Shown here: positions 12,513 to 26,000 of the stretch, one piece after another
Numbering within the stretch: the first letter of the stretch is position 1
Layout of the letters: the number at the start of each line of letters is the position of its first letter
The notes under the pieces: generated by a model
Databases searched by the model: none
What the model was told of the DNA's origin: nothing
What the model saw: the letters and a program-made list of their open reading frames with translations, nothing else
Source: Cardiocondyla obscurior
Taxonomy: Eukaryota; Arthropoda; Insecta; Hymenoptera; Formicidae
NCBI RefSeq assembly: GCF_019399895.1
Contig: NC_091873.1
Location: forward strand, 814,001-878,000
Direction of reading: 5' to 3'
Length of the DNA: 64,000 nt
Made by a program: the position numbers and the translations under genes

Positions 12513-14143
12513 CCGACGGGCAATTTCTACCGACGTGTTGGGGTTTGTATTTTATCGACAACACGAGGATACATCTCCCGCGATCGGGGATCGATACGTT
12601 GCTCCGTCGTCGTCTGCTCCAAAATGACACGACGTCGTCACGCAGTTGCCCTCCCCTTTCCCCGAAGGAAATCTACATTCCATCCGTCATTGTTCACACG
12701 AGCGTCTTTAATCGTAACGTTGAATTACTTGCCGCGATTCTAGAAGCTACGCGACGTGGAGGGCGTGTAGAAGGGGGCACAGGCACGTCCGAAAACACAA
12801 AAACACCCCGCGAAGAGGGGACACGCACACCCCGCCGATGTGCTGCGCTTTGCACGCTCCACCTCGGCGTTGACGCAATCGTCCGACGACCGAGGGAGCG
12901 ACGGACGTCGGTGATCGTCACGAACGGCGCGACGATCATTCGTGCGCGCGCGCGCAGCTGAAAACGGAGTTCTTAAGATTTTTGCACTCACGTATAAATT
13001 AATCTTTGAAAAACTGATACGTCATGCGTTTCATCAATGACAAATTTACATCTTACCATAATTTATCATCTTGATTGCCTTTCTTACGTTTGTCGTGATT
13101 GGTCGGTGCCGTATAATTAGATTAGAGAATGGATAATTTTGTTCCGATTGGTGGATTCCCATCAATCGACCGCGGCATGGTCAATCCTTTACAACTGGGT
13201 GCGTTCGGAAAGACACTATTCAGTGCAAGTTAGTACTATCTTCGTCTAACGCATTCAATGGCGAACGTCACGACGAGAGTAGACGAAGCTCGCCGAGGGT
13301 GCTCGAGTGTTGCAACGGTCCAGAAGGGCGCTCGCTTCGTGCCCGAAAGTTCCTTTCCTTGTCGAATTCTCTTCCCGCTGAGGCGTACCGTTTCCGCGTC
13401 GTCGTACTTGCACGCAGCCGGACAGGTCGCCGGCCCGCAGAAACCGCAGTCGGCCTTTCCTTGACAACGGCACAGGTAAAAAAACGAGCTTACCGAGCGG
13501 AAGTGACGGCGGCGGCAAACAGCCGGGGGCCCTTCGTTCGTAACGAGCGAGATTTGCGCAGCGCCGCGCAACCGGATCGATAATTGATTACTGTATTCAT
13601 CGCTCCTAACCTACGTGTATATTAGTCCGTTGGATTATTAAATGCTTGGGCGCACATATACACGGCGTGCACGTATACGTGCCATCGAGTGACCCGAAAT
13701 CGTCATTACTTCGCCGTTCGAAACGCGTGAGTAGGCCCGGTAAACGTGGATGTTACCCAATCGGTTGGACGTCGCGTTTCTTTCCTTCATCTCTTTTCTT
13801 TTCCCCGCTCAAGGGACGATGATGCTCGACGATCTAATCTGCTGGTCAACATTTTTGCTCGAAGCTGCTCGTAGATTGTATCTGTATTTATTACATTTTA
13901 TTTGCATGAAAGAACTTGGTCTCACTTGTGACGTTATTCTATCTTTGTTTGATGAATATTAAAGAAGGACAGAATGAGATTTCAAGCGAGAATTATTCCG
14001 AGTTCTGATGTAAATAGAAAGCAACTGTTATCTTAAGTGCGTAAAATGTTATGTACGGCAGTTACGGGGAACATTGTTAATTATTTATATTTGTTTCTTA
14101 ATATATTTTTTCTTTTATATTTGATTCGCAGAAGTGAGGCAAG
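12513..14143. promoter_or_regulatory. Shared upstream region of Atg1 (-) and Srrm234 (+)
   Basis: The two start codons face away from each other across about 1.6 kb. The sequence is GC- and CpG-rich at about 12560-12960 and again at 13200-13740, the likely 5' ends and promoters of Atg1 and Srrm234 respectively. A plausible non-coding first exon of Srrm234 ends near 13475 at CACAG followed by GTAAAA. The ATG exon of Srrm234 begins at 14132 after an acceptor ATTCGCAG. Long open frames here overlap on both strands and carry no recognisable protein. Confidence 0.55.
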
Positions 14144-14423
14144 ATGTACAATGGTATCGGGCTTCAAACTCCAAGAGGTTCTGGCACCAATGGACACGTT
14201 CAGAGAAATTGGGCAATTGTGCGTAAAAACAAAGACAAAGTCATTTACAAGACCGAAGAAACGAAGATTGATCAATTGAATAAGCAACCAAACAAGGAAA
14301 TTCTAGATCACGTCAGAAAGAGAAAAGTTGAAGTCAAATGTGCCGAGTTGGCTGACATTCTGGAAAATCAAGGGTAACTATTTATAAATTATAATTTTCC
14401 AATATTCTAGCTTTAAAATTATC

Positions 14424-14475
<52 letters not shown>

Positions 14476-17400
14476 TATGTTGAAGTACAATTTATTAACA
14501 ATTTTTTTGCCATTCTACTGATCTCAATTTTAGAAATATTAATTATTAATGCAATTTGAAAATTATTGATTGATATTTCTCACTTTTAATAAATGCATTT
14601 ATTTACGTATCAATCGTAATATACTGTAAAATAAATATATGAATTTATTAGAACCGGAAATACAAACATTTTTTTGCAACTAAAATGTAGATCAATACAG
14701 TATCTTTGAAACGTGCTGAAGCCACAGGTATACAATAAATCCTATTACAGATTATAATTCCATTAAAGAAAGTAAAAAAAGTTGCTTGTAAATTAGATCA
14801 GCAATGATTCTGATCTAAATTAATTAATGTAATATAAAACAATATGACATACAATACAAATAAAAAATATATAGAATATATATAATTTGAAATTATAATA
14901 TTATTGATGAATTTAATTTGAAAAAGTTAATAACAATATGTGTAAAGAAATTTAGATCAGATTTATATGAGAATTGACACAATTTTGATTTTTTTGTTTT
15001 TTTAATTATGAATTACAGATTTACAAATGACGAAATACAGAAAAAAGTGGAATCGTACCGATCATTATTAATGGGAAGCGATGTTAAGTCGTCCACGCCA
15101 CAAGATGAATTTGGCCGTGTTAAGTAAGTACAATTAATCAAGTTTTTTTGTTAAAAAATTGTTTTAATTAAAAAATAATTTACAACAATCTAGAAATATA
15201 TTAAAAAGCATGAGTAACATAGTGTTATAAAACGAAAAAATTAAAGTATGATAATCATGCACAAAATGATTGAATTAATTAAAATAACATATAAATAATA
15301 CATAAAAATAACTAAATTAAATATAATTAAAATAAATAATTTATAATATAATTGTTTTATGAAAATTGGTAGGAAAAGGTATATATTTATATATGCGACT
15401 TTAATTTAAAGATATTAATTAGTAACCTTATACTTATTGAGATTGCAATTAAATTATGTAATCTCAAGTTTAATAATAAATTTATGATTATATTAGTGAA
15501 AAAAAGGTAGGCTTAGAAGTGCGATAGCGCTTTATTTTTTAAGAAATGCATGAAATTTTAAGGAAAGAGTTTTCGTCTTATTGATTTCTGTCAGCAAAAT
15601 CCAGGATAATCTTGGCGGCACGTAGATACTATATGAAACGACATATATAACGTTAGAGGTATCTAAGTTTCTCTCTCGATATCTCTCTCGGTACGGTCTC
15701 GACTTTATTCTATCCTGTGCTAAATTAAAACTTTTACAAATGCAGCATCACATCGCGATAAAATATATTTCTGCAGATTTATATGCTTCTTAAATAATCC
15801 TTATTTAAAAAAGTTTTACGACATCTCTAAGATACCCTGATTATTTAGAAAACTGCCGTTTAAATTCAATTTTCAATATAAATTAAACGTCATGGTAAAT
15901 TTATTAAGTTATTCATTATTTCAAATTATGTTGACTCTTGCGAGCACATATTGAGAAAGATATCAAAGCTGTAGTTTAGATCTGTGCATGAGATAGAGCA
16001 GAGAGGGCGAGGACGCATTCTCCGTGGCAACCTCCGGACCGATGGAGGACAGGGTGGGTGTTGTATTCGCGATATCGACGTATCCCATAGCGCCGGCGCT
16101 AAGAGGGTGAGAGGCGACGAGGGGGTAAATCCAGGGCGGTGGAGAACGAAAAGTGGGAAAGAGAGGAGGCGCAGCATCTCGCTCTCTGGCGACGAGCTTT
16201 TTCCAGCGTCTCAGTGCGAGGATGGACCGGCGTAACGACGCAGCCAACAGACGCGTCGTCGTGTGCCGTCGTCGACGGATGGTACACCGAGGGTCGAAAT
16301 AATCTCGGGGCGACCCCGCCGAAGAAGGAACATGTAACGCGACGCGACACACGAACTCGCGGACAAATCACAAAAGTCTTCCATTAGCTTAATTTAATCT
16401 GGTAGCGCGGTTACTCTCCCGCTCCTATAAGTCGTTCCTAAGTGCTAAGTCTCGAGTTAAGGATCGCGAGATAGAGCTTAAGTCTAGCGTTAAATTTTTC
16501 ACGGGAGCAAACGGTTTGCGCGAATTTAATCTTATGGGAAATATCGTGTCGTATGTGATAATCAAGCGATCTTTTGAGTGAGAAGTAAAAAAAGAAAAAG
16601 TAAAACTTGAAGGATTATATCGACCGTGTTTTTGTTAGATTAAATCGTAATATTAATCATACGTGGCGAAATATCGTATGTCGTGCATTAATTAAACCCT
16701 GAATGTTAAATAATGGTGATTTCAGAAAAGTTAAAGAAATCAGAAGAAATTTACTAGACGGATTATTAATGAAGAAGATCATCATTTACAACTTTAGAAT
16801 CTGAATTTTGTACAATGTACATAATATAAAAATAATTCAGGTACTTTAATTGGAAAGAGAAGAAAAATAATAGCGAAGAATAAGAAAATTTCTTAACAAG
16901 AAGCAAACAGAGGAGAGAAAACAACTTGAGTTTCTCATCAATTTTCATTAAAAAAGTTTTTTTTAATTTATGCAAAGAGCTCGTATTACATGCTCGTCTT
17001 TCTGATTTGCGGTTTTCACTCTTCTCTTATAAGAAGGCAACAAAAATTTTTCTATGAAATCCATGTGTCTCCAAAAGTCGACTACCACGAGTCGACGGTA
17101 TATCGTTAAGAAAAACGTCCTGCTTCAACGGACAGAAAGAAGCACGGCGGTAATCGTGTGCCTGATCTCAAGTCTTCCTGAACTCCTGAAAAGTTAAAAT
17201 ACGTATAGCAATTTCTCTAACACGAGGATTTACATATTGCTATATATTCTTCCACGATCGTATGGAATAAGAAAAGGGGCGTCTTATCAGTCCAATCAAC
17301 CGTGAACAATAATGATGAAATAACGTGACATAAAACATATAATATAATATAATATTAGATAAGAATTTATTCCTGATAATAAATAGGAAGCTACGAGTGT

Positions 17401-20400
17401 AATAATAAATTAATACAGTTAAACATAATAATAAGTAAAAATAGAATACGGTATAAGAAGTAAAAGAAGCATAATATCGTGAAACAATTGGAAATACTCG
17501 GATATGAGATGATGGGAGTCGTTTGAAGAATATGAAAGTGAAACGACAATAAAGAAAGGGAGAGACGGAACTCGTTATCGTAATCATAGTAATCATCATC
17601 ATCACCGTTGCCGTCACTACGTGATTGTTCTAACTAGAAAAGCCGAGACAGCGGGTACAAAAGACGTAACGATAGCAACTGAAAAGGGAGAGAGAGAGAG
17701 AGCTATTATCTCTGCGCTTGCAATCTTCCTCTCGTACCATCTTTATCTCTTTCATTTCCCTCGTAAAGGGATTAAGCGTCACAGGGCTACTTTCGCAACG
17801 TGGACCAACCGATAAAGCGTTTCGAATTTAATTAGCACATTAATATTATCGTGCCAACATTATTCATCATCCTCTTTTATTTTAGGTGATAGAATAAGAA
17901 GCAAGACAATGCATTTGAAATAACTATCGACCATTAGAATCTGAAGAGGATATATATTGAAGAGAAATTGTGGCACGGATTCGTAATCAACTTGCACAAT
18001 CAACGATTATTCTGCGATCGGAAATACATCTTTTACGATAATTTAATAATTATTTCACGCTGGTCAAGCACGAGGAAAAACAATTTTATACCTACAAGTA
18101 AATAAAATCTATCGAGATTGAATCTACAGTTAGAGGCAACACTATGAGTAAAAGACTAAGTCCTTGGGAGGATGTCTTGACTGAAAGTTGAATCGGTTAT
18201 TAGAAATCGATATACAAGCATTCAATACTACAGATTGTATCAAGACATATTTCGAAAAGAAGGATCTCTAGGAGGATAATCTTTATTCATCACCGTATCT
18301 GAATTTTGAGGAATGGCAATGTCGGCTACGTTATCACCGGTGAAACCCGCGCGTGGACGTGGCCCAGCCGATGGCCGAGCTTTTTTCGAAACACTGTGGC
18401 GAGGTGGCAATTTTCTGTTGGACCGGCAAAAGGTGCTGAAGCGCTCGCGCAAACGCAAATTGCATTACGCGACGGCCAATAACGGTGGCAAGAGGAAGCA
18501 GCAGCAGCAGCAGCAGCAGCAACTGCTGCAGATGCAGCGTCAACATTGCTGCTGCTGTCAGCGTATTCAACTACACCTGCTCGCCGAACGGCGAAGCAAC
18601 ATGCGTTCCGTCGTCAGGTGAATCCTTTTGTCACCGTCAGCTTTCCGTTTAATTTTAGTCTTGTACACTGAAATCATCTCTGTACCTTCACTCAATGCAT
18701 CGACTATCAACGCATAATGCAAAAGTGAAAAAGCATACAGAGATTTTTTATTAATTGTTTATGATTATTGTGCTTTATAGAGATGCACAAAATTTAAAAT
18801 TTGATTTATTTTTAATTGTATTTATATCAACTAAATTGCTTTTTAAGTTTTCTTGATCTACAGTTTTTATTACAGTTTACTTAATGTCTAGCCAATAAAT
18901 GAAACCTTTCGCTATGTAGAATGCTCTGGTCATTTGGTCACTGTATATTTAGGAAAAGTATATAGTATACAAACGAGTTTAGCTTTATAATAAGAGATCT
19001 ATTTATAAAGTTGTAAAATCTTGAACTGATCTTATGCCAAACTTATTTTTAGCAGTAATTGTCGTCACAATTAGAAGCTTGATTTTATGAGAATCCACAC
19101 AGCCTAGATAATAACGAAAAGCATTTTTATAGAAAGAAGAGAGAAATGGCTTTTTAATTCACTTTGTTCTTTGAACCTGATTTTGTTCGTGGGTCGACTC
19201 TACTTAAGTCGCCGGCGGCAATTGTACAGCGTAAAGGGGATGCCAGAAAAGAGAACAGCTGGATTGTATTGATCCGCTGGGTTCCGGCGCCGTGCGTGCA
19301 GGCGCGCAGGGGTGGCTTTCGCCCCCAGTTCAATCCTGGTTCACTGCTTTTCATCGTCACAGGAAAAGTAGAGAGAGAAAGAGAGATAAAGGACCCGCGC
19401 GAGTTCCACCTCTCCTAGTTATTCCAGTCGCCCCACAGTGTGTTATGTCATTAGCATCGCGACATTCGTTGAAGAGAACATCGACGTCATTGTTTTACGG
19501 CTCTGTATAGGATCATTTCGTGAATTTGGACGCTTTTTTTTTTTTTTATATATATATATATATATATATCTTATTGTATCTTCCAAACAATCATCGCCCT
19601 AAGAAGTATGACGGTGAAGATTTCAACGCGGTACAAAATCCCGATTGTTTTTTATTCAAGTTTATGATTTTCTTGTCGCAAATCATATCGAGGGTGTTAC
19701 AGATTGTCTCGTTAACGAAAATAATGTAGTGGAGCAAATATGCCGGGGAATTGATAATTAAATACACGTGGAATCGATTGAATATGATTTAATTGCTTAT
19801 TTACATTTCACGCTCTTTTTGCTCATAACAGGATTTATAATTCCAACGTGCGGTGCTGCTTAAGACTATAATTTTGTTATGTCGAATTGATCAACGCACT
19901 CTAGAAATATCCGTAATTACACATAATTAATATCTTGAAAAATGTGACACTCTACTAATAAAATGTGTGAAATTTAATTGTTAAATTGGAAATTAATTTA
20001 TGACATATTTAATCGTGGGGTGATTTCTATCAAAATATTACAAATATAACTGATATCACTAATAAACTGATTATTGTTGATTAAGTATTATTTATTATTA
20101 ATTTTGCAATTGTTAACAAATTTCTTTTGCGAATACTAATTGGAGTTTTTATTTTCAGTGTACGAGAGACTCATCAGATCGCCGAGGCTCAGCAGGAGAA
20201 GAACGCGAAGCTGCGCGAGGCATTTGGAATCTCTGAGTTCTTCGTGGAGGGCAGTAGTCTGGACCCGGAACGACACGCGCGTGAGGCGGAGGCACGAGCT
20301 GCCGCTGCCGCGAGCAAAGTCTACGAGCTGGTGCATACACCGAGTCCAGAACCGCCGCCATCGGTACCGGAAGTGATTCCCACCACCGTCGAGAAGAAGA

Positions 20401-22418
20401 AGCGAAAGCGTTCCGGCAGCACCAGTGCGGGCAAAAAGAAGAAGGCGAAGAAGCACAAGCGGGAAAGGTACAGCATAACGTAAACGGTGTGCGCACGGCT
20501 CCATGGAGGCTGGATTCGATCCCCATCGTGATTTTTCTTTTTCTCTTACTTTTCTTTCTCTCTCTTTATCTCTCTTCTTCTCATGCTTCCGTTTTAAGTA
20601 TCGACTTAGAGTAAGATGCGAATCGAGGCTCCAAGACCGCACCCCCGGCCCCGTCACACGTCTTTGGAACACCCCCCAGAAAAGAGAATAAGAAAGCGAC
20701 CAAGATCCGAGTAGAAAGTCTCCTCTCTTTCTCTTCCTACGTCGGTTAATTGAGACTTCGTACGTTTTGCAAACGTTCGTACTTTATCTCTTTCTCTTTT
20801 GCTTTTTTACGCGTTAGCTGGATTTACAGAACTGTAAACTCATGACTCACCACCTACTGTCTCATATCCCGTACACCTTTCTCTGTTTCAAACAGAACTG
20901 AGGAGGACTGAGTGCCTACCCAGTAGGCGCAGTAGGTAAGTGTGGTCGTCGCGATTAATTTGCAAAAATAAATTTAAAAAGTAAAAAATTGTAATAAAAT
21001 TGTAAAAAGAAATTAATCTTCGAGAAAAAAAGAAGAGCTTAATGTCGTGCGTCACGTTAAGCGTTATTAGAACGTTATCGATAGGATTTTCTTTCTCAGG
21101 AATTTTCTCTTTTGCGTGATTAGATATCTCCCCATAGGTAAATGTTTGTTATGTTTACATTTTTTTTTTATCAAATTTATTAAAAACTACATACGTATTG
21201 AATTAGAAATTATTCAGTTATCAAAGATGTGATCTTGTCCTAGTTCTTTTTAAAAATATGAAAATAATGTACAATATATGAACAATATTAGAAACTGGAA
21301 TTGTTACTAGAAAATGCAGGCGCTAAAAACGCTAAGAGTAACACAATGCGGTATGCAATATGATTCTTTAATGTAGCAAATAACGGGCAAACATTTGCCG
21401 GGGATGGTAAAATAATAAAAACGCGAGTTTTTGTAATAAACGCAGTAAAAAAAAAAGTCATTTAAAGCGTAGAGATACTTGCGTAAAAAATGAGAATGAA
21501 CATAACAGAAAACGAGAATCATACATTTCTATCTCTCTGTTGTTGTTTATCGATGAAGCTTGTTGTTAATGTCATCTCTCTATTTTTTTCTGACAAGTCC
21601 GTCCTTATCGATGGTTATCAAGGTAATGCTAATCCCATATTTATATCAATACTCCTCATATTATGTATTACATATATTGCGTATACTTGTCTTCCGTAAA
21701 TCTTCGTTGAAAGATGTGGTTTTTCTCGATTGCAATACGAAGTGAGAGAATTTTTCTCTCGGAAACTTCGAAAATGAATGTAAAACCAGATCTTTCAAAG
21801 CAAGCTATTATGTAGTCGATTTGTTAGCTATATTACGATATTTTGCGCGATATTGTGGACAATCTCACTTATATGCATCATTATATTTTGTTTTTCTTCT
21901 TATTATTGCAAATTCTAAAATGAATATTGTAACGTATAAAAATTATCTACAGAATACTTTTAAAATACTTGGACGAATTTTAAAATCGAAAGAAGAAAGT
22001 TTATATCAATATATTTCGTTGATGTAAACTTCTGTTCTGTATAAATGCAAGATACTCGAAAGTTTGTCTAATTATTTTGAAGGTACTTTACATAAAATCG
22101 CATTGCTGGTTTTTATTTGAAATTTAATTATTTTGATTGAGAAAATGTATTAAAAAAAAAAAAATTAAATAAACTTGTTTCTTTTTAGCAAAATATTTCA
22201 AATTTTTATCAGGAAAATTTATAATTTCTAAACTGAATAGCTTATGTATATTGTATGTATACGTTGATATATCGATAGAACGGGAAATTGTTTTTCACGT
22301 ACACTGATACGTTGTGTACTACAGCTTTCTTTATATATTGTCAGCACAAAGGTATGCACTTGTCGACAGGAAGACGCCCACTGCAAGAGTTATATAAAAC
22401 TAAATATCGTTTGACAAA

Positions 22419-22449
<31 letters not shown>

Positions 22450-22960
22450 GATACTATTACCTCGAGATTTTTCTAACGATTGTTCAATTCCAATTTCATA
22501 GATCTGAATCTCCCAAGTCTGGTAAGAAGAAAGAAAAATCTAAGAAAAAGAAGAAGGAGAGGAAGCATAAAAAGTCCGAAGCTACATCGTCCGACAGCGA
22601 TTCCAGTGACGATTCTGACAGCAAGTAAGGATGATAATTTATCTATTAAGTTTTAATATTTCCTTATGTTTAATATGTTTTAATAATTTAATTAATTTTT
22701 GTAAAATAAAAAGAGGTTGATGTTAACTGTTGAACTTATTTTAATATTAGATTATTTAATTAAAAATAGATTATGAAATTAATATGTGATTTATACATTG
22801 TCTAGTTCATCCGAGGCTGAGTCAAAGAAAAAAAAGAAGAAGAAAAAGAAAAAACTCAAAGTCGAGGGAAAAAGCAAGCATGAGGTACGTACAACGTCTT
22901 GAAAAAAAAATTCTAGTTTCCATTTTTTTCTGTCTCTGTTTCTCTTTTACATATATATTT

Positions 22961-23039
<79 letters not shown>

Positions 23040-26000
23040 CACTTCGGCACGTAAAAGTAGGCGCATGACAACGTCTCTAGTTTACGTTTGTTTCTTCTCA
23101 ATTTTTTAATCGGTTGACGCTGAGTGGTCACTATTGTTATCCATTTTTTGAGTTTGCCACTTGTCTCGAAAAGGATAGCATGATCGTCTCCTTTTTCTTC
23201 TGATTCCCTCCGATTTGCTTGTTATTTTGCGTACGTACAATTTTTCATCTCATTTCCAGTTTTTCGACAGTTCATTATTTCAAAGTATAAATCTCAGTAT
23301 TGTTTGTAATTATTCAGCGCCATTTGACAGGAGACATTCCCTGAGTGAGTACCAGATATGCCGCTATTCAATGTAATTTCTAATTTTGTGCATTCATATG
23401 TACTCGTATACTTTCGAATTTTACGAATTTTACTGTTGTGTAAAAGCCTCTCTATTTCTCACTCGTTGTATGTCAAGCACTATTATACATTAATTACAGA
23501 AGATCAATCTCGGAGACTGCTTGTTCTGTAATGAAGAATTATCATTAAAATATATTCTTGAAAAGGTGTTTGTCATGATTAAAAAAGGGAAAATTTTTTT
23601 TAAATAAAATAAGTAGGATTTCGGATATTCGTATTTATCAACATTTTTTAATTTAATGTGCATCCTGAAAAGGTCGTCTTTTCCAGATGTGCAGAAGTAT
23701 ATATCTACAAATAAACTGTCTCATATTTTTATTTCTTTATCATTACTACTAATGATAATTGTTGATTAGAAGATCTGAAAGTAGCAGACTCCGGAAAAAA
23801 TTATTTTAATACTTTGTTTTCTGTTGCATTTTTTTTATTATATTCTTGACGAATGCATGATTGATGTTCACTAATTAGAGTCAATAAGAAATACTAATTG
23901 ATGTTATATTTCCTTTTAGAAGAAGAAGATTTCGACTAAACAGAAGCGTCAATCATCTGAAAGTTCCGTGGATAGGTACGTCAACTACAAAACCTAATCT
24001 AACGTATAATTTTTTTTTTTAAACTTCTACATATGATTTTTATTTTATAAAAACTAAAAAAAAAAGTTGCAAACATTTACAAAAAAATTAACAATTTACT
24101 TATTTGGTTAAATTATTATTTAATTCTCTTATTTGATTTTTTATTGGATTAAATTTTACAGCTCTGTGGAAAAATCGAAAAAATCGACAAAGTATGAAAA
24201 AAACTCGTCGAGAAATGAAGTTCCCGAAAGTATCGTAACTTCACGAGAACCACTTCCTCCTCGATCAATTCGATCACCGAAACGAGATACATTGTCTAGA
24301 GTAATATCTCGTAATGAAACTCCGCCATTACCACCGTCAACTTTTACCAAAACGAAGAAAGATTCACCGAGAAAGAGTGTAGTAGAAAAGCGGGACAAAT
24401 CGCCGGTGAATCACAATAGGAGTCCAGTTCCATCGTCAAACAAGCGACACAGATCGTCTTCTAGAAGCAGAAACGATAGAGGTGATAAAATCGATAAAGA
24501 TAGAGATAGAGACCGAGACCGAGATAAAGATAGAGACAGAGAAAAAGAAAAAGATAGAGACAGAGAAAAAGACAGAGATAGAGACAGAAGAAGAGGAGGA
24601 GGAGGAGGAAGGTCGCCCAGGAGGTATTCAAGATCACGTCGCATGAGTCCATCTCCTAAACGAAGACGAGAGTATTCTAGATCGCCCAGAAGACACGGCA
24701 GGCATTCTGTATCTAGGAGCAGAAGCCGTTCTAAATATGATCGTTATGGATCTTCTCGCAGAAGACCTGTATCTCCACCAGTGAGACGTAGAGAAACAGA
24801 TTGTCGTCGAAGATCGCGTTCACCGAGAAGACAGCAACGTCGGTCGCGCTCTACTTTGAGTTATTCACCAGTCAGAAAGAATCCAGAACGTTACAGGGAT
24901 ATCTTGGAAGATCGAAAGCCACGGCGAGATCAGAGGAAAAAAATTAAGGGTGATAAAGTAAAATCGCGTTCGACATCGAGAAGCAGGAAAACGCAACAAA
25001 TGACGGTTGCACCTAGAGTGAGTTTAAGATCGTCAAGCGAAGATGAAGCTGATTTGGCTGATGACGAACCCAGCAAGCAGCAACAGCAGGAAGAAGACGA
25101 AAGAATTATAGAACTTAATACATTAAAACTATTGCAGAGTGGTTTGGCGGCAAAGGCGCGTGAGACGTTGGAGAAAAAGGTAATCAGTCCTACGAAGATT
25201 AAAATTGAAAGACGAGAAGATGTATTAAATATCGCTTTACCGAACGAACCGCCAAAAACCATTGTGCAAAATTCAACTATACCGATGCGAGATAGATCTG
25301 CGTCGAAAGAACCAGTTATACAACCTTTGCCGGCTATTGAATCACCGGTATCTAGCAGATCGCCTTCGCCGGCTCTGCCTCTTACTCGAGAAGAAGCGGC
25401 GATTAAAATTAGATCGCCAAGTGAATCACCACCACCGCTGCCGTTACCTCAGCAATCTTATGACAAAATTGATTCCGCGTCTCCTGGTATAAAGACTACA
25501 ACAGGTAATAATCAATTTTTGAGATCACCAAGTTCCTCCGGTAAAAAAGATTCACCGTCGATCACGTCTTCAAGGAAGGATGCCTCGAAGAGAGAATCAT
25601 CCTCCCATTCTCCTACAGCGATATCTAGAGAAGACAACATGATTATGAAATTGCGTTCGCCTAGTGAATCACCTCCGCCTCTGTTGAACGTTGCGTTAGT
25701 CAGATCAAGTCGACGTTCAAGATCGCCAAAGAAAACCAAATCATATTCTAGATCAGCATCGAGATCATGTACAAGATCGCCGTCCGTCGTGAATAAAGTG
25801 AGGTCTTCCAGATCGCCATCCAGAGACAAAAAGTCGCGGTCTCGTTCAAGAGGCAAGAAATCATCGGCATCACCTGGGCGACGATCGATCTCCAGATCTG
25901 ATTCCAGAGCGAAGAAATTGTCACCAAAAGCGAGAACAAAACCACGTTTGGCCCGTTCGAGATCTTTTTCGATCGAATCAAAACGCTCAAGCGCGTCAAG

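Larger units (their letters stand above)
15124..20158 (+). other. Large 5-kb intron of Srrm234
   Basis: The longest intron in the window. Most is AT-rich and empty. Two parts stand out. A GC- and CpG-rich island lies at about 15980-16380, with overlapping open frames on both strands. A coding-like exon lies at 18313-18616. Together they suggest an internal promoter. A further mixed-composition patch at 19190-19440 holds no supported gene. Confidence 0.6.

Noticed and set aside
15926..16387. Several overlapping long frames in the Srrm234 intron
   Set aside because: They occur in all frames of a GC-rich island, with no homology, acceptor or donor pattern; better read as promoter-like sequence.
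19290..19360. tRNA-like T-arm (CCAG-TTCAATC-CTGG)
   Set aside because: No matching acceptor stem, D-arm or anticodon arm could be found around it.
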